From Saprospiraceae bacterium (GTDB lineage: Bacteria > Bacteroidota > Bacteroidia > Chitinophagales > Saprospiraceae), in contig JABSSL010000077.1 of the NCBI GenBank assembly GCA_013214355.1, positions 93,212 to 157,211 of the forward strand: a stretch of 64,000 nucleotides of DNA, read 5' to 3'. Within the stretch, counting starts at the first letter, position 1. Each line of letters begins with the position of its first letter. Positions 49,489 to 59,173 of the stretch are shown in pieces. The notes beneath the pieces are model-generated. The model saw nothing but the letters and a program-made list of their open reading frames with translations. It did not search any database and had not been told where the DNA came from. Both the position numbers and the translations under genes were made by a program.

Positions 49489-52400
49489 ATGGCCTTACGA
49501 TTACGATTGAGTGCGTTTTTTCTCCATCTAATGTTGGTCAGTCTAATGGCGAATGGAACAACTGCGGACAAAGCCATTTCTGGCGTTGTCTACGGTGATG
49601 GCGAGCCTCTAATTGGGGCGACAATTGCTGTTAAGGGTACTAGTAAAGGTACTATCACTGACATTGACGGAAAGTTCGAATTATCAGGTATTCCCGAGGA
49701 CGCGGAAGTATTGGTAATCTCCTATACAGGCTACACGCCTATGGAGATGGAGATCGGAACCACCACTTTTTTTGAAATCACATTATCCGCTAGTAATATC
49801 GTACTGGATGAGGTTGTGGTAACTTCCTTCGGTATTGAACGGGCAAAAAAGGCTCTAGGCTATGCAGTTCAGGATGTGGATGCGGCAGAACTGGTAGAGG
49901 CCAGGTCCACAAATGTTGTAAATAGTTTATCAGGTCGTGTGGCGGGCGTACAAATTGCAGCTGCTAACGTACCTGGTGGCGGTTCACAAGTGACGATCCG
50001 AGGTAACAGTTCTATTTTAGGAAACAACCAGCCACTGTATGTAATTGATGGAGTGCCTATGGAGGGCGATTTCGCTGCTCCAATTGCAGGAGCTTCGGAA
50101 AACAACGTTTACGGTGGTGGCATTTCGGAAATTAGTCCAGATAACATTGCTTCCATCACCGTATTGAAAGGGCCAAACGCAGCGGCCTTGTATGGAGAAA
50201 GAGGAAGTAATGGTGTAATTCTGGTAACTACTAAAGATGGTAGTGGTGTCGAAGGCTTACAAGTAGAGTATAATGCAAACCTTACTTATGAACGTCCTTT
50301 CGTGGTTCCTGAGTTTCAGGATATCTACGGAGGTGGTAATGGATACGTGACTTGGTACGCAGATGGCCGAAATGGGGGAGTGACTGACCCATTGGCGATT
50401 GACCAGTTTCAAGCGGCTTACGGTACCAGCTATCCATTAAATGGAACGGCAGGTGTTGATGAAAGTTGGGGTGCGCCAATGGATGGACGCTTGGTGAGAC
50501 ATTGGTGGTCTGGGGAAGAAGTAGCACCTTTGGTTCCTGTGCTAGATAGCTGGGAGAATTTCTGGGAAACGGGTAGTACCAAGACCCACAACTTGGCCGT
50601 TTCCAGCAATTACGGCACTGGTAATATCCGCCTTTCATTAGGTCGATTAGACCAAAAAGGGATCTTATACAATAATGACTTCCGTCGTACGAACTTTCGA
50701 GTGAACATCAACCACCAGTTGGCAGATAAGGTTCGCATGAAAGTAAGTACAGAATACATAAAATCTGGTTCTGACAATCGTCAGCAACCCGTATTCTGGG
50801 AACCACAAACCTGGCATCACCGTCATGATGATTGGGGCTTATTGAAGCGATATGAAGAGTTTATGGATGTTCATATTACTCGCCCTGATGATGAATACCC
50901 TTATGCCAACTGGCAGCACTCTTTTGCCATGAACCGCTTTTATGAGCAAAAAGTACTGACGCGAGCCAATGATAAGGATCGTTTCGTAGGGAATGTCTCT
51001 TTGACTTATGACATTACACCTGACCTTGATCTTCTTGTACGAGGGGGAACAGATGTTTGGACAGACACTAGAATCTCGGTCACACGTAATGAGCGGGTTA
51101 AAAGTGGAGCAGCCAGATCGCAGGCTTACAATGAGAATGTGGTGAGAAGGCAAGAAACCAATTTTGATGCGATTCTAACTTTTGACAAATACTTGAATGA
51201 AGACATCTCCCTGACTGCCTTTGCAGGGGGAGCTTACCGAAGTAACTATTTCAAACAAAACTACATTGGCGTAAATGATGTAACCATTAATGGTCTCTAC
51301 AATGTCGCCAACAATGCTTCTATCAACACTAACCGTAGTGCCATTGGTGAATATGAAACACAGAGTGTTTTTGGTTCCGTTAGTTTAGGATATAAGAGCT
51401 TCTTGTACCTGGATGTTACGGCGAGAAATGACTGGTCTTCTACACTGCCCGTTAGCAATAACTCCTACTTCTATCCTTCAGTTTCTCTAAGTTCTGTTTT
51501 AACCGAAGCTTTCAATATCCAAAGTAAGATCCTTTCTTATGCTAAGGTGAGAGCAAGTTTTGCTGAAGTGGGAAGTGCTACAGATCCTTATCAGTTGCAG
51601 CAAGTGTTTACACCGCAAGATCCATGGAACTCCTCCACACCCGTGTTCTCTCAGAATTCTGTGATTGCCAATAGTAATCTACGACCACAGCAAACGTCTA
51701 GTTACGAATTTGGTGCTGAGATGAGATTCTTCAACGGCCGTATCGGTGCGGACTTCTCTTATTACAACCAAACAACAACTGACCAGATCATTCCATTGGC
51801 AGTTTCCCCTACCACAGGATATCCTGAGGTTTTGATCAATGCTGGGGAGATGAACAACAAAGGATTTGAAGCTTCTATTTACGGAACAGTTCTTAAGTCT
51901 AATTCGGGCTTAAACTGGGATGTGGCCTTCAATTTCGCACAGAACCGAAGTGAGGTAGTCGAGCTCTTCACTGACGCCAATGGCAATGAGCTAGAAACGA
52001 TTGTACTACACTCGAGAAGAGGCCTGAGTTTAGAGGCGAGAGTAGGACAACCCTATGGAACCCTATTTGGAAGTGCTTACGCACGAGTACCTGATGGCCC
52101 TTACGCTGGCCAAATCATCTTCAAAGATGGTATTGCACAGAAAGAAAGTACCCTTCAACAAATTGGTAATGTAACCCCTGACTGGCTAGGCGGATTCACG
52201 TCTAATTTTAGCTACAAAGGATTTTCACTCAGCTTCCATATCGATGCTAAGGTTGGCGGAGATATTGCTGATGAAAGTTCCTCTACAGGAATGCAAACAG
52301 GTATTTATCCGATCACAGCCCTTGGGCGTGAAGAGGGTGTAATTGGTGTTGGAGTTAAGAATGTTGGTTCGGCGGAAAATCCAGAATATGTACCTAATGA

Positions 52401-52722
52401 TGTGGTGGCTCCTACCAAATCAGTGACCAGAATGTTGAGTGTTCGTTCAGTCAACGAAGGTGCAGTATTCGAAGCTAGCTATGTGAAGCTTAGAGAGGTA
52501 AGCCTTTCTTACGCACTGCCTGCTAAGTTGCTATCAGCATCCAAGTTTATCAAAGGAGCTAGACTCTCTTTGGTAGGTCGAAACGTGGCGATGCTTTACA
52601 ACACACATTCACAAATTGATCCAGAACTGAACATCTACGGAGGTAATCTACAAGGCGCCTTATTCTATGTTAGCCTTCCTTCCACTCGTAGTGTTGGAGT
52701 CAACCTGAACTTGATTTTCTAA
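49489..52722 (+). CDS. SusC/RagA-type TonB-linked outer-membrane receptor
   Basis: 1077 residues. Signal peptide (LRLSAFFLHLMLVSLMANGTTA), then a carboxypeptidase-regulatory-like N-terminal domain (GVVYGDGEPLIGATIAVKGTSKGTITDIDGKFELSGI, about 30-110). The SusC plug follows (RGNSSILGNNQPLYVIDGVPMEGDF and TVLKGPNAAALYGERGSNGVILVTTK, about 170-235), then a 22-stranded barrel ending VGVNLNLIF. It imports a ligand bound by SusD across the outer membrane with TonB/ExbBD energy. It opens an operon with susD 28 bp downstream, then a lipoprotein, aminotransferase and permease. Absence of glycoside hydrolases suggests the substrate is not a simple starch. Confidence 0.96.
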   Translation: MALRLRLSAFFLHLMLVSLMANGTTADKAISGVVYGDGEPLIGATIAVKGTSKGTITDIDGKFELSGIPEDAEVLVISYTGYTPMEMEIGTTTFFEITLSASNIVLDEVVVTSFGIERAKKALGYAVQDVDAAELVEARSTNVVNSLSGRVAGVQIAAANVPGGGSQVTIRGNSSILGNNQPLYVIDGVPMEGDFAAPIAGASENNVYGGGISEISPDNIASITVLKGPNAAALYGERGSNGVILVTTKDGSGVEGLQVEYNANLTYERPFVVPEFQDIYGGGNGYVTWYADGRNGGVTDPLAIDQFQAAYGTSYPLNGTAGVDESWGAPMDGRLVRHWWSGEEVAPLVPVLDSWENFWETGSTKTHNLAVSSNYGTGNIRLSLGRLDQKGILYNNDFRRTNFRVNINHQLADKVRMKVSTEYIKSGSDNRQQPVFWEPQTWHHRHDDWGLLKRYEEFMDVHITRPDDEYPYANWQHSFAMNRFYEQKVLTRANDKDRFVGNVSLTYDITPDLDLLVRGGTDVWTDTRISVTRNERVKSGAARSQAYNENVVRRQETNFDAILTFDKYLNEDISLTAFAGGAYRSNYFKQNYIGVNDVTINGLYNVANNASINTNRSAIGEYETQSVFGSVSLGYKSFLYLDVTARNDWSSTLPVSNNSYFYPSVSLSSVLTEAFNIQSKILSYAKVRASFAEVGSATDPYQLQQVFTPQDPWNSSTPVFSQNSVIANSNLRPQQTSSYEFGAEMRFFNGRIGADFSYYNQTTTDQIIPLAVSPTTGYPEVLINAGEMNNKGFEASIYGTVLKSNSGLNWDVAFNFAQNRSEVVELFTDANGNELETIVLHSRRGLSLEARVGQPYGTLFGSAYARVPDGPYAGQIIFKDGIAQKESTLQQIGNVTPDWLGGFTSNFSYKGFSLSFHIDAKVGGDIADESSSTGMQTGIYPITALGREEGVIGVGVKNVGSAENPEYVPNDVVAPTKSVTRMLSVRSVNEGAVFEASYVKLREVSLSYALPAKLLSASKFIKGARLSLVGRNVAMLYNTHSQIDPELNIYGGNLQGALFYVSLPSTRSVGVNLNLIF

Positions 52723-52750
52723 ACTAGCTTCTTAATCAAAACTGACAGTA

Positions 52751-54253
52751 ATGACTTTCAATATAAAAACAAAAGCCTGGATGCTGATCTGCTTATTGAT
52801 TGGAGCAGGAGCATGTACGGATGGTTTTGAAGAATTAAACACCAATCCAAATGATCCCGTAACGGTACCTGCAGATGTGGTATTTCCATATGGCGTACGG
52901 GAGGCCATTGACCGAATCCATGGCCATCGTACCCGACTGGAAAGATTAGGCTTGGATGGTGGTATGTTATGGGTGCAATACTTTGCGCGTAATCAGTATA
53001 CGAACGAAGGAGATACCTACAATCCAGACGCTTCCATGCGTAACAACAACTGGAAGGGGTTCTACAACGAGTCTTTAATCAATCTTCAGACTGTAATCGA
53101 CCTTACCGGAGATGCTGAAGGTGACCAGTACAATGAAAACTTTCAAGCGGCGGGCATCATCATGAGAGAATATGTTTTTTCTGTGGTGACGGATACCTGG
53201 GGGGCAGTTCCTTACTCTGAAGCGCTTACTGGATCAAAGACGGGTAATTTAGTTCCTGCCTATGATAGTCAGGAGTCTATTTATACAAATATGTTGGCCA
53301 ACTTGAAGCTCGCTGCTGATATGTTAGATCCAAGTGGTGATCCTATTAAAGGGGATATCCTATTTGGTGGCGATATCGTTCGCTGGCAGAAGTTTGTCAA
53401 TTCTTTAAGACTAAGACTAGCTAACCGACAAGCGGCCAAAAACTCAGCTGAAGCGTCCAAGACCTTTGCTGAGATTTTAGGCAATCCATCGGCCTACCCC
53501 ATTTTCACTAGCAACGAGGACTTCGCCTTGTTGATCCATGAATCTCGACTAAATGATAACAATAACAATGCTTGGAATGAGATCATGGTAGTGGATGGTC
53601 GAGAAGATTGGTCTATCAGTAACACCTTGATTGATGCAATGACAGATGGTGAAGGGAATCCTACTGATCCTCGAATTACCGTTTATGCTGAGCCAGCCTC
53701 AGCTGGAGAAATGGCAGGGAAGTTAGCCGGAGCCGTGAATGGTCTCCCGGAAGCTATTGCCAGTGTATTTATAAATACCGCTTCCAGGCCAGGAAAATGG
53801 TTCACTCGAGAATCAGCCCCCTTCTTTCTAATGACTTACAGCGAGCTACTTTTCGTACTAGCTGAAGCTACTTTGGATGGCGATTATACTGGGGGAATGA
53901 CGGCCAAGGAATACTTAGACATGGCCGTCGAAGCTAGTTTCGATCAGTATGATTTGACTGCACCCGCGGGATATATCGAAGGTCTTGTTGCGGACAAGGA
54001 AACCATTATGACGGAGAAGTGGAAAGCTTTGTTTAGCCAAGGAATTGAGGCCTGGACAGAGTACCGAAGAACTGGGTATCCTTTACTACCAGAGGCTGAT
54101 AATCGTGCCATTTTTGAGAATAATGGTCAAGTCCCTACTCGTCTGCGTTACCCTGAGTTAGAGTACTCCCTGAATGCAGCGAATGTTGATGCAGCCATTG
54201 GATTGAATGGTGGACCAGATGATAAGCTTACACCACTTTGGTGGGTTGAATAA
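52751..54253 (+). CDS. SusD/RagB-family substrate-binding lipoprotein
   Basis: 500 residues. Lipoprotein signal (MLICLLIGAGAC, Cys22), then the family start FEELNTNPNDP. The helical TPR-like SusD fold is seen in EYVFSVVTDTWGAVPYSEAL, KFVNSLRLRLANRQA, ITEKWKALFSQGIEAWTEYRRTGYP and the RLRYPELEYSLN end. It caps the SusC barrel at the surface and captures the ligand. The SusD_2-like pattern (SRPGKWFTRESAPFFLMTYSELLFVLAEA) fits RagB-type binders, which include peptide binders. It starts 28 bp after susC. A strong hairpin follows it. Confidence 0.95.
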   Translation: MTFNIKTKAWMLICLLIGAGACTDGFEELNTNPNDPVTVPADVVFPYGVREAIDRIHGHRTRLERLGLDGGMLWVQYFARNQYTNEGDTYNPDASMRNNNWKGFYNESLINLQTVIDLTGDAEGDQYNENFQAAGIIMREYVFSVVTDTWGAVPYSEALTGSKTGNLVPAYDSQESIYTNMLANLKLAADMLDPSGDPIKGDILFGGDIVRWQKFVNSLRLRLANRQAAKNSAEASKTFAEILGNPSAYPIFTSNEDFALLIHESRLNDNNNNAWNEIMVVDGREDWSISNTLIDAMTDGEGNPTDPRITVYAEPASAGEMAGKLAGAVNGLPEAIASVFINTASRPGKWFTRESAPFFLMTYSELLFVLAEATLDGDYTGGMTAKEYLDMAVEASFDQYDLTAPAGYIEGLVADKETIMTEKWKALFSQGIEAWTEYRRTGYPLLPEADNRAIFENNGQVPTRLRYPELEYSLNAANVDAAIGLNGGPDDKLTPLWWVE

Positions 54254-54396
54254 ACCCCGTCTTTGGTAAATCCTGTGGACCTTCATAAAACCAGATGAAA
54301 AAGTGATCATAGGAAACGTTGAATTTCATTTTATGATTGTCTCCATTCACTGGATTTGCCGAAGAACAATAAAATTAGATTTCTCGTGATCAGATT

Positions 54397-54436
54397 GGCG
54401 AGAGAGGGGTAACCCTCATTCCCCCTTTCTCTCGCC
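54397..54436 (+). promoter_or_regulatory. Strong intra-operonic hairpin after susD
   Basis: GGCGAGAGAGGGG pairs with CCCC..TCTCTCGCC across a 12-nt loop (9 bp plus 4 bp with a small bulge). It lies between susD and the next gene, with a short A-rich sequence and no T-run. It likely stabilises the susCD mRNA or lowers readthrough to the distal genes. Confidence 0.65.
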
Positions 54437-54455
54437 CAACCTAAAAATTGAAGAC

Positions 54456-54857
54456 ATGAAAAAATTAAAATATAGCGCGGTACTGAGCCTTTTGATTGGT
54501 TTGTTTTTCTCCGCTTGCACGAAGGATGATTTGGCTTTCGATGTTATCGAATCTCCTGTTTTGGCGGTTTTTGAGGACATGGGTGATGGGGGAAACAACC
54601 TTACCGTGAAGGCGACTTTTTACGACTTAGATAAGAGTGGAATATTAGATAATGCCGTTGGAATAGATTCCATGCCTGTGGCCAATCTAGAGATTTCCGT
54701 CTTTATTCTCGCTAATCAGTTGGTGGAGACCCTAACGACGGATAGCAATGGAGAAGTAGTATTTGATGTTCCATTTTCCAGCCTATCAGGAGCAAGTCGC
54801 CTTGAGTGGGTTGGTAATCACGACGACGTAGATTTTAGGATTTTTCACAATTTCTGA
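54456..54857 (+). CDS. Small lipoprotein in the SusCD locus
   Basis: 133 residues. Lipoprotein signal (YSAVLSLLIGLFFSAC, Cys20), then a beta-sandwich-like domain (LTVKATFYDLDKSGILDNAVGIDSMPVANLEISVFILANQL, then VVFDVPFSSLSGASRLEW) similar in outline to small CNA-B/Ig-like accessory proteins. Family not recognised. By position it could be a surface-exposed SusE/F-like helper that binds the ligand. It lies 19 bp after the strong hairpin. Confidence 0.7.
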   Translation: MKKLKYSAVLSLLIGLFFSACTKDDLAFDVIESPVLAVFEDMGDGGNNLTVKATFYDLDKSGILDNAVGIDSMPVANLEISVFILANQLVETLTTDSNGEVVFDVPFSSLSGASRLEWVGNHDDVDFRIFHNF

Positions 54858-54953
54858 CAATAGGACGGGGGCCTGCACTGCTAGTCCCCACTTTTAAAAA
54901 TCAATTCACAAACACCTAAGAATTCGGTCTTTTCATCGCTTTAAACATTAATC

Positions 54954-56126
54954 ATGACAAAAAAAATCGACAGAAGGAGCTGGCTTAGATCCACCGCATT
55001 AGTAACAAGTAGTTTTGCCCTTACCCCAAGCTTAAAGGCATTTGCCATGCATGAAGCTTCGGCTGCACCCAACTTTAAGGCATGGGACTGGGAGCGTAGC
55101 TACGCAGCCCGACCTGATATTACAAAACTCAAAGCTCGTTTGTTAGCAAACGAGAACCCATATGGTCCATCTGATAAAGTACGTCTAGCCATCATGGAAG
55201 CTGCAGGAATGGGGAACCGCTATGGACATAGTGCTGCGGCAAAGTTGATAGATATGATTGCCGAAAAGGAGGGCGTGACACCGGAGCATATCATGTTGGG
55301 ACCAGGTTCTACAGACATGCTTGAGAAGACAGCTATCACCCATTTTATTGATGGAGGGAACATTGTTTCGGCTGATCCTGCCTACATGTCTTTGATCAAA
55401 ACGGCTATGGCATTTAAGGCAGACTGGAAGAGCGTTCCGTTAACTAAGGAATGGGCGCATGACTTGCCAGCCATGGAAGCAGCAGTAGATAAGGATACTA
55501 AGTTGGTATACGTCTGTAATCCAAATAACCCAACCGGAAGTATAACGGAAACTAAAGCTCTGTGGAGCTTCTGCGAAAAGGTAGCAGATAAAGCACCCAT
55601 CTTTGTGGACGAAGCTTACCTAGAATTTTTGGACAAACCTGAAAGTGCAAGTATGGTTGGTCTTGTGAAGAAAGGAAAGAATGTAATCATCGCCCGTACC
55701 TTCTCCAAAATCCATGCGATGGCGGGACTTCGAGTAGGTTACATCGTTGGTCTTCCTGAAACTTTGGAAAGGATTAGTTCTATGGTCAGAGGAAACATGG
55801 GGATGAGTATTACTTCCTTGAAAGGGGCCATGGCAAGTATGGAGGATCTGAAATTCCAGGAGAATTCTCAAAAATGGAATAAGGAAACTCGGGAGTATGT
55901 TATTGATGAATTGAAAAAGCTCGGATTTGAACCTGTTCCTTCCTACACCAGCTTCGTCTTATTCCAGATTGAGATGGAAGGTAAGCCGTTCTTGGAAAAA
56001 ATGTTTGGCAAGGGTGTAGGTGTAAGAGCCTTTGAAGTTTTTGATAAGCCTTACTGCCGAGTGAGTATGGGAAAAATGAAAGAAATGGAACTATTCGTTG
56101 AGACCTTGAAGCAGGTCCTCGTTTAG
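54954..56126 (+). CDS. Tat-exported PLP-dependent aminotransferase (HisC-like)
   Basis: 390 residues. The N-terminus carries a twin-arginine signal (KKIDRRSWLRSTALVTSSFALTPSLKAFA; RR at 7-8, hydrophobic core, AxA near residue 30). The class I/II aminotransferase domain is complete: ANENPYGPSDKVRLAI, GPGSTDMLEKTA, VCNPNNPTG, VDEAYLEFL, the PLP Lys252 in TFSKIHAMAGLRVGY, and Arg in FDKPYCRVSMGK. The layout resembles histidinol-phosphate/aromatic aminotransferases. Export of a PLP enzyme is unusual, and it would transaminate an imported or surface-bound amino compound in the periplasm. It is third in the SusCD locus, followed 218 bp later by an AEC permease. Confidence 0.9.
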   Translation: MTKKIDRRSWLRSTALVTSSFALTPSLKAFAMHEASAAPNFKAWDWERSYAARPDITKLKARLLANENPYGPSDKVRLAIMEAAGMGNRYGHSAAAKLIDMIAEKEGVTPEHIMLGPGSTDMLEKTAITHFIDGGNIVSADPAYMSLIKTAMAFKADWKSVPLTKEWAHDLPAMEAAVDKDTKLVYVCNPNNPTGSITETKALWSFCEKVADKAPIFVDEAYLEFLDKPESASMVGLVKKGKNVIIARTFSKIHAMAGLRVGYIVGLPETLERISSMVRGNMGMSITSLKGAMASMEDLKFQENSQKWNKETREYVIDELKKLGFEPVPSYTSFVLFQIEMEGKPFLEKMFGKGVGVRAFEVFDKPYCRVSMGKMKEMELFVETLKQVLV

Positions 56127-56175
56127 CAAAGAGTATAATGAGGTTAAGTTATTTAGACAGAAATAGTTACGGATG

Positions 56176-56238
56176 AAGGAGGGCTAGGTCATATTCAAAT
56201 GCAGAAGCGTATTCGGATTTTGGCCTCCCTCCCTCCTT
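56176..56238 (+). promoter_or_regulatory. Large hairpin between aminotransferase and permease genes
   Basis: AAGGAGGG (56176-56183) pairs with CCCTCCTT (56231-56238), and the adjacent AGGTC/GGCCT segments can add base pairs. It could be a terminator of the aminotransferase transcript or a leader of the permease. Confidence 0.5.
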
Positions 56239-56344
56239 TACATGATGACCGTGACTGTAGTCAGATTTACTAATGGGTACAGGACACTTCGAGTAGTGAT
56301 GGTTTATCAAGTGCTTGTCCTTGCCCTTGAAATAGTAGAAAGAA

Positions 56345-57490
56345 ATGGGACTAGCTATTCATAAAACACTTGCATTTTTATTACTGATTCTACTTGGATT
56401 TCTATTAAAACGAAAAATCACTAGTAAAGAACAGTTAGGTGGGATAAAAGCAGTCATCCTTAGCGTAGCACTGCCCGCCACCATATTTATCGCGCTCCTG
56501 AAAATTGATATTAAACCGGCTTTGATTTTTTTACCTATTATAGCTCTTTTTGTGAATGTCGTGATGTTAGGGGCAGCCCGTTTGGTGCTGCCTTTCTTTC
56601 GTTTTGACAAAAATTCCCCTGAATTTCGAACACTGGCCTTATTACTAGCTTCATTTGCACCAGGCTTATCCTGCTTTCCATTCTTAGCGGAATATTGGGG
56701 AGAAGAAAGTCTAGCTCACGCGGCTTTAGCAGATGTTGGTAATAAAGTATTCGTCTTAATTCTGCTGTATCTACTGGCGATGCACTGGTATTATCAGCTA
56801 CTGAAACAACGAAAGGGTAATCTTGAATCCAAAGGAGAGAATAGGGTGAAAAGTCTACTAGCATCCTTGGGCCGGGAGCCGGTCAATATGGTGATGTTGG
56901 TGGCAATTATTCTGCTGTGCTTTGGCCAGAATCTTTCCGCCTTACCTGCTTTTATGCAGGATGCAATTATCCGGATGAGTGCCTTAATGACACCACTGGT
57001 TCTGATATTTATTGGCTTGGCGGTAAAGGTGAAGCGCAAGGAAATGATCAATATTTTGCAGCTGCTGATGGCACGATCGGGTTTCGCCTTTGTACTGAGT
57101 GGAATTATGCTTTTATTCATTCCAGCGGCAGTGCCCATTGGGTTAGTATTAGTAGCTGTAGCATTTCCACAAAGTGCCTGTAGTTTTTGGCCCTTTGCGC
57201 ATATGACCGCAATAGAAACGCTAGAAAAGGATATGCCACAGCGCACCTTTAATCTTGACTTAGCACTGAATATTCTTGCATTTTCATTGCCGTATTCTAC
57301 GACTATGATCTTGATCATTTGCTCCTTTGGTAACTTCTTTGCCAACCCAATGTATCTGTTCATTGTAGGAGCAGTCTTGATAGGAATTAGTGTAGTTTCT
57401 TTTGTGATGGGTAAGGTGAAAAGCAGAAGAGGAAGTGTGCAGCTGACTGAAGAAAGTATTCCGCTTGGCGTGAAAGAAGCCATCAGTTAA
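56345..57490 (+). CDS. AEC-family (auxin efflux carrier-like) permease
   Basis: 381 residues with about ten membrane segments (FLLLILLGFLLK, VILSVALPATIFIALL, FLPIIALFVNVVMLGAARL, MVMLVAIILLCFGQN and others), and the AEC-type conserved Pro/Asn positions (LPATIFIALLKID, PLVLIFIGLAVK). AEC members export or exchange amino acids, malonate or other anions in the inner membrane. The order susC-susD-lipoprotein-aminotransferase-permease suggests it moves the keto acid or amino product of the aminotransferase. It ends with a convergent hairpin. Confidence 0.86.
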   Translation: MGLAIHKTLAFLLLILLGFLLKRKITSKEQLGGIKAVILSVALPATIFIALLKIDIKPALIFLPIIALFVNVVMLGAARLVLPFFRFDKNSPEFRTLALLLASFAPGLSCFPFLAEYWGEESLAHAALADVGNKVFVLILLYLLAMHWYYQLLKQRKGNLESKGENRVKSLLASLGREPVNMVMLVAIILLCFGQNLSALPAFMQDAIIRMSALMTPLVLIFIGLAVKVKRKEMINILQLLMARSGFAFVLSGIMLLFIPAAVPIGLVLVAVAFPQSACSFWPFAHMTAIETLEKDMPQRTFNLDLALNILAFSLPYSTTMILIICSFGNFFANPMYLFIVGAVLIGISVVSFVMGKVKSRRGSVQLTEESIPLGVKEAIS

Positions 57491-57539
57491 GCATATATCA
57501 TCGCTTAGTTCTAGTATGAAAAAACACTAAAATGTAAGG

Positions 57540-57570
57540 TAGGCCATTGATAATAAGTATCGGTGGCCTA
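57540..57570. terminator. Bidirectional hairpin between AEC permease and hemA
   Basis: TAGGCCA (57540-57546) pairs with TGGCCTA (57564-57570). Inner TGATA/TATCG bases extend the stem with mismatches. Confidence 0.7.
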
Positions 57571-57617
57571 TTCCTAGTTTAGCGGCTTGTTAGCTTGTTA
57601 TAATGATAAAGGAAAGT

Positions 57618-58853
57618 CTACTGCTGGAGACTTAGTTCTCTTGCAGCTTTCATCGGGATTCCGATGCACTTCTTTTCCATATAGGTGAGCATTCTCTCCA
57701 GGAGTTCGCGCGTATTATCGTCTAGCGTCTCAACTTCCTTTTGAAAAACTTCATTTAAAGCCTTACTTTTTACAGCCTTAATCGCCTCTGGTACTTGTCG
57801 CATCGCTAATTCAAGCTTTCTTTGCTGAATCAAGCTTGGCATTTCTTCCTGGAATTGTACCAGCAATTTCTTAGCCTTTACTATTTCTTGCTCGCGGAAA
57901 GCAAGGTTCTCTTTTGCGAGTTGTCGAAGCCCTTCAATTTCTATATAATTAATTGAATAGGATTCCACCACATCCTCAGATACATTATTGGGAATTGCTA
58001 GATCAATTACCACTTTCTCTTCGGTATCACCCGCAAGAAGACTGCTATACAATTCTGACTGGATAATGGCTTCTGTTGCCCCCGTGCAAACAATCATAGC
58101 ATCAAAGCCCTCTTTGTAGTTGGCCAGTTCTTGCAATGGTAATGCTTCTCCCCCTAGGCTCTTCGCAATTTTTTCCGCTTTATCCAAACTTCTATTGAAA
58201 ACTACCACATTATGGTAACTGTGCTTGGCCAAAAACTTAGCAGCTAGTGCATTTGTTTGCCCCGCTCCAACTAGCAAGATTCTTGCTTCCTTAGGAAGAT
58301 TACTTTTCAATAGCTTTTGTATAGCTAAACTTACAATGGATACCGGTTTGTCACCGATCCGAGTATTTGCATATACGGATTTGGCAGCTTGTACCGCCTG
58401 TTGAAAGATAATTCGAATCAAATCACCAGATAAGCCCCATTGCCGGGATAGCTCATAAGCTTCTCTCATCTGACCCAATATCTGGCGCTCCCCAATGACT
58501 AAGGAATCGATGGACGCCGCTACATCTAATAAATGCTCCATTGCTTCTTCACCCTGAAGGCAAAAAGCAATTTCATCGATCTTTTCAATGATTGAAAGAG
58601 GCAAGTCAGTATTGACAGATTGGAAGAAGTGGCTGGTGAACGTGGAATCAAGTTCTCTGTCCGTTATGAACATGTACATCACACGATTACAGGTAGACAC
58701 GTACAATAATTCGTCCAGTTCGAATTGCTGCTTTAGTTTTTCCAATCTGGTTCTTAACTCTTCGGAGTTATTTGACTTGATCACGAAATTGCCGATCTCA
58801 TTGAGATTGGTTCGCTTGTGCGTGATCGTCAAAATTTTTAGATGTGATAACAT
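57618..58853 (-). CDS. hemA: Glutamyl-tRNA reductase
   Basis: 411 residues from the ATG at 58853 (MLSHLKILTITHKRTN). Upstream in-frame Met at 58949 gives a 32-residue extension with no family character. Catalytic Cys55 is in YVSTCNRVMYMF. The NADPH-binding fold (LLVGAGQTNALAAKFLAKHSYHNVVVFNRSLDKAEK) and the dimerisation helices (about 320-411, ELLERMLTYMEKK) are present. It makes glutamate-1-semialdehyde, the first step of C5 haem synthesis. No other haem genes lie in the window. Confidence 0.96.
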   Translation of the reverse strand: MLSHLKILTITHKRTNLNEIGNFVIKSNNSEELRTRLEKLKQQFELDELLYVSTCNRVMYMFITDRELDSTFTSHFFQSVNTDLPLSIIEKIDEIAFCLQGEEAMEHLLDVAASIDSLVIGERQILGQMREAYELSRQWGLSGDLIRIIFQQAVQAAKSVYANTRIGDKPVSIVSLAIQKLLKSNLPKEARILLVGAGQTNALAAKFLAKHSYHNVVVFNRSLDKAEKIAKSLGGEALPLQELANYKEGFDAMIVCTGATEAIIQSELYSSLLAGDTEEKVVIDLAIPNNVSEDVVESYSINYIEIEGLRQLAKENLAFREQEIVKAKKLLVQFQEEMPSLIQQRKLELAMRQVPEAIKAVKSKALNEVFQKEVETLDDNTRELLERMLTYMEKKCIGIPMKAARELSLQQ

Positions 58854-59173
58854 GATTACTTTGATTCCAAAAATAGGCGGTACCTGACAGATACAAATAT
58901 AAGTGGTCACATATGTATCAATGTCATGCTTCTGTAAACATGTCCTCAAGCCCCGTAGATGTCCCAGTATTGCTGACTTTACTACGTCAAATTAGTAATT
59001 GTGAATGGCAAGGCAAGTAAAAAAAACGTATCTTAGCGTAAATTCGCTAAATTCAAATATTTATTTTCATAAATTGTTTTGGGTTTTTAGCTAATCCGTT
59101 AAGATCCAGAGCCCGGCACGCAGCAAGATGCATGGATACCGCTGATGCCTTTTAACCAATAAAATCCCTCAAT
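58854..59173. other. Divergent intergenic region between hemA and acyl-CoA dehydrogenase
   Basis: 320 bp without an ORF. TTAGCG (59033-59038) pairs with CGCTAA (59045-59050) around TAAATT, a possible operator for either gene. AT-rich DNA with a GTTTTGGG run downstream may contain promoter elements. Confidence 0.45.
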
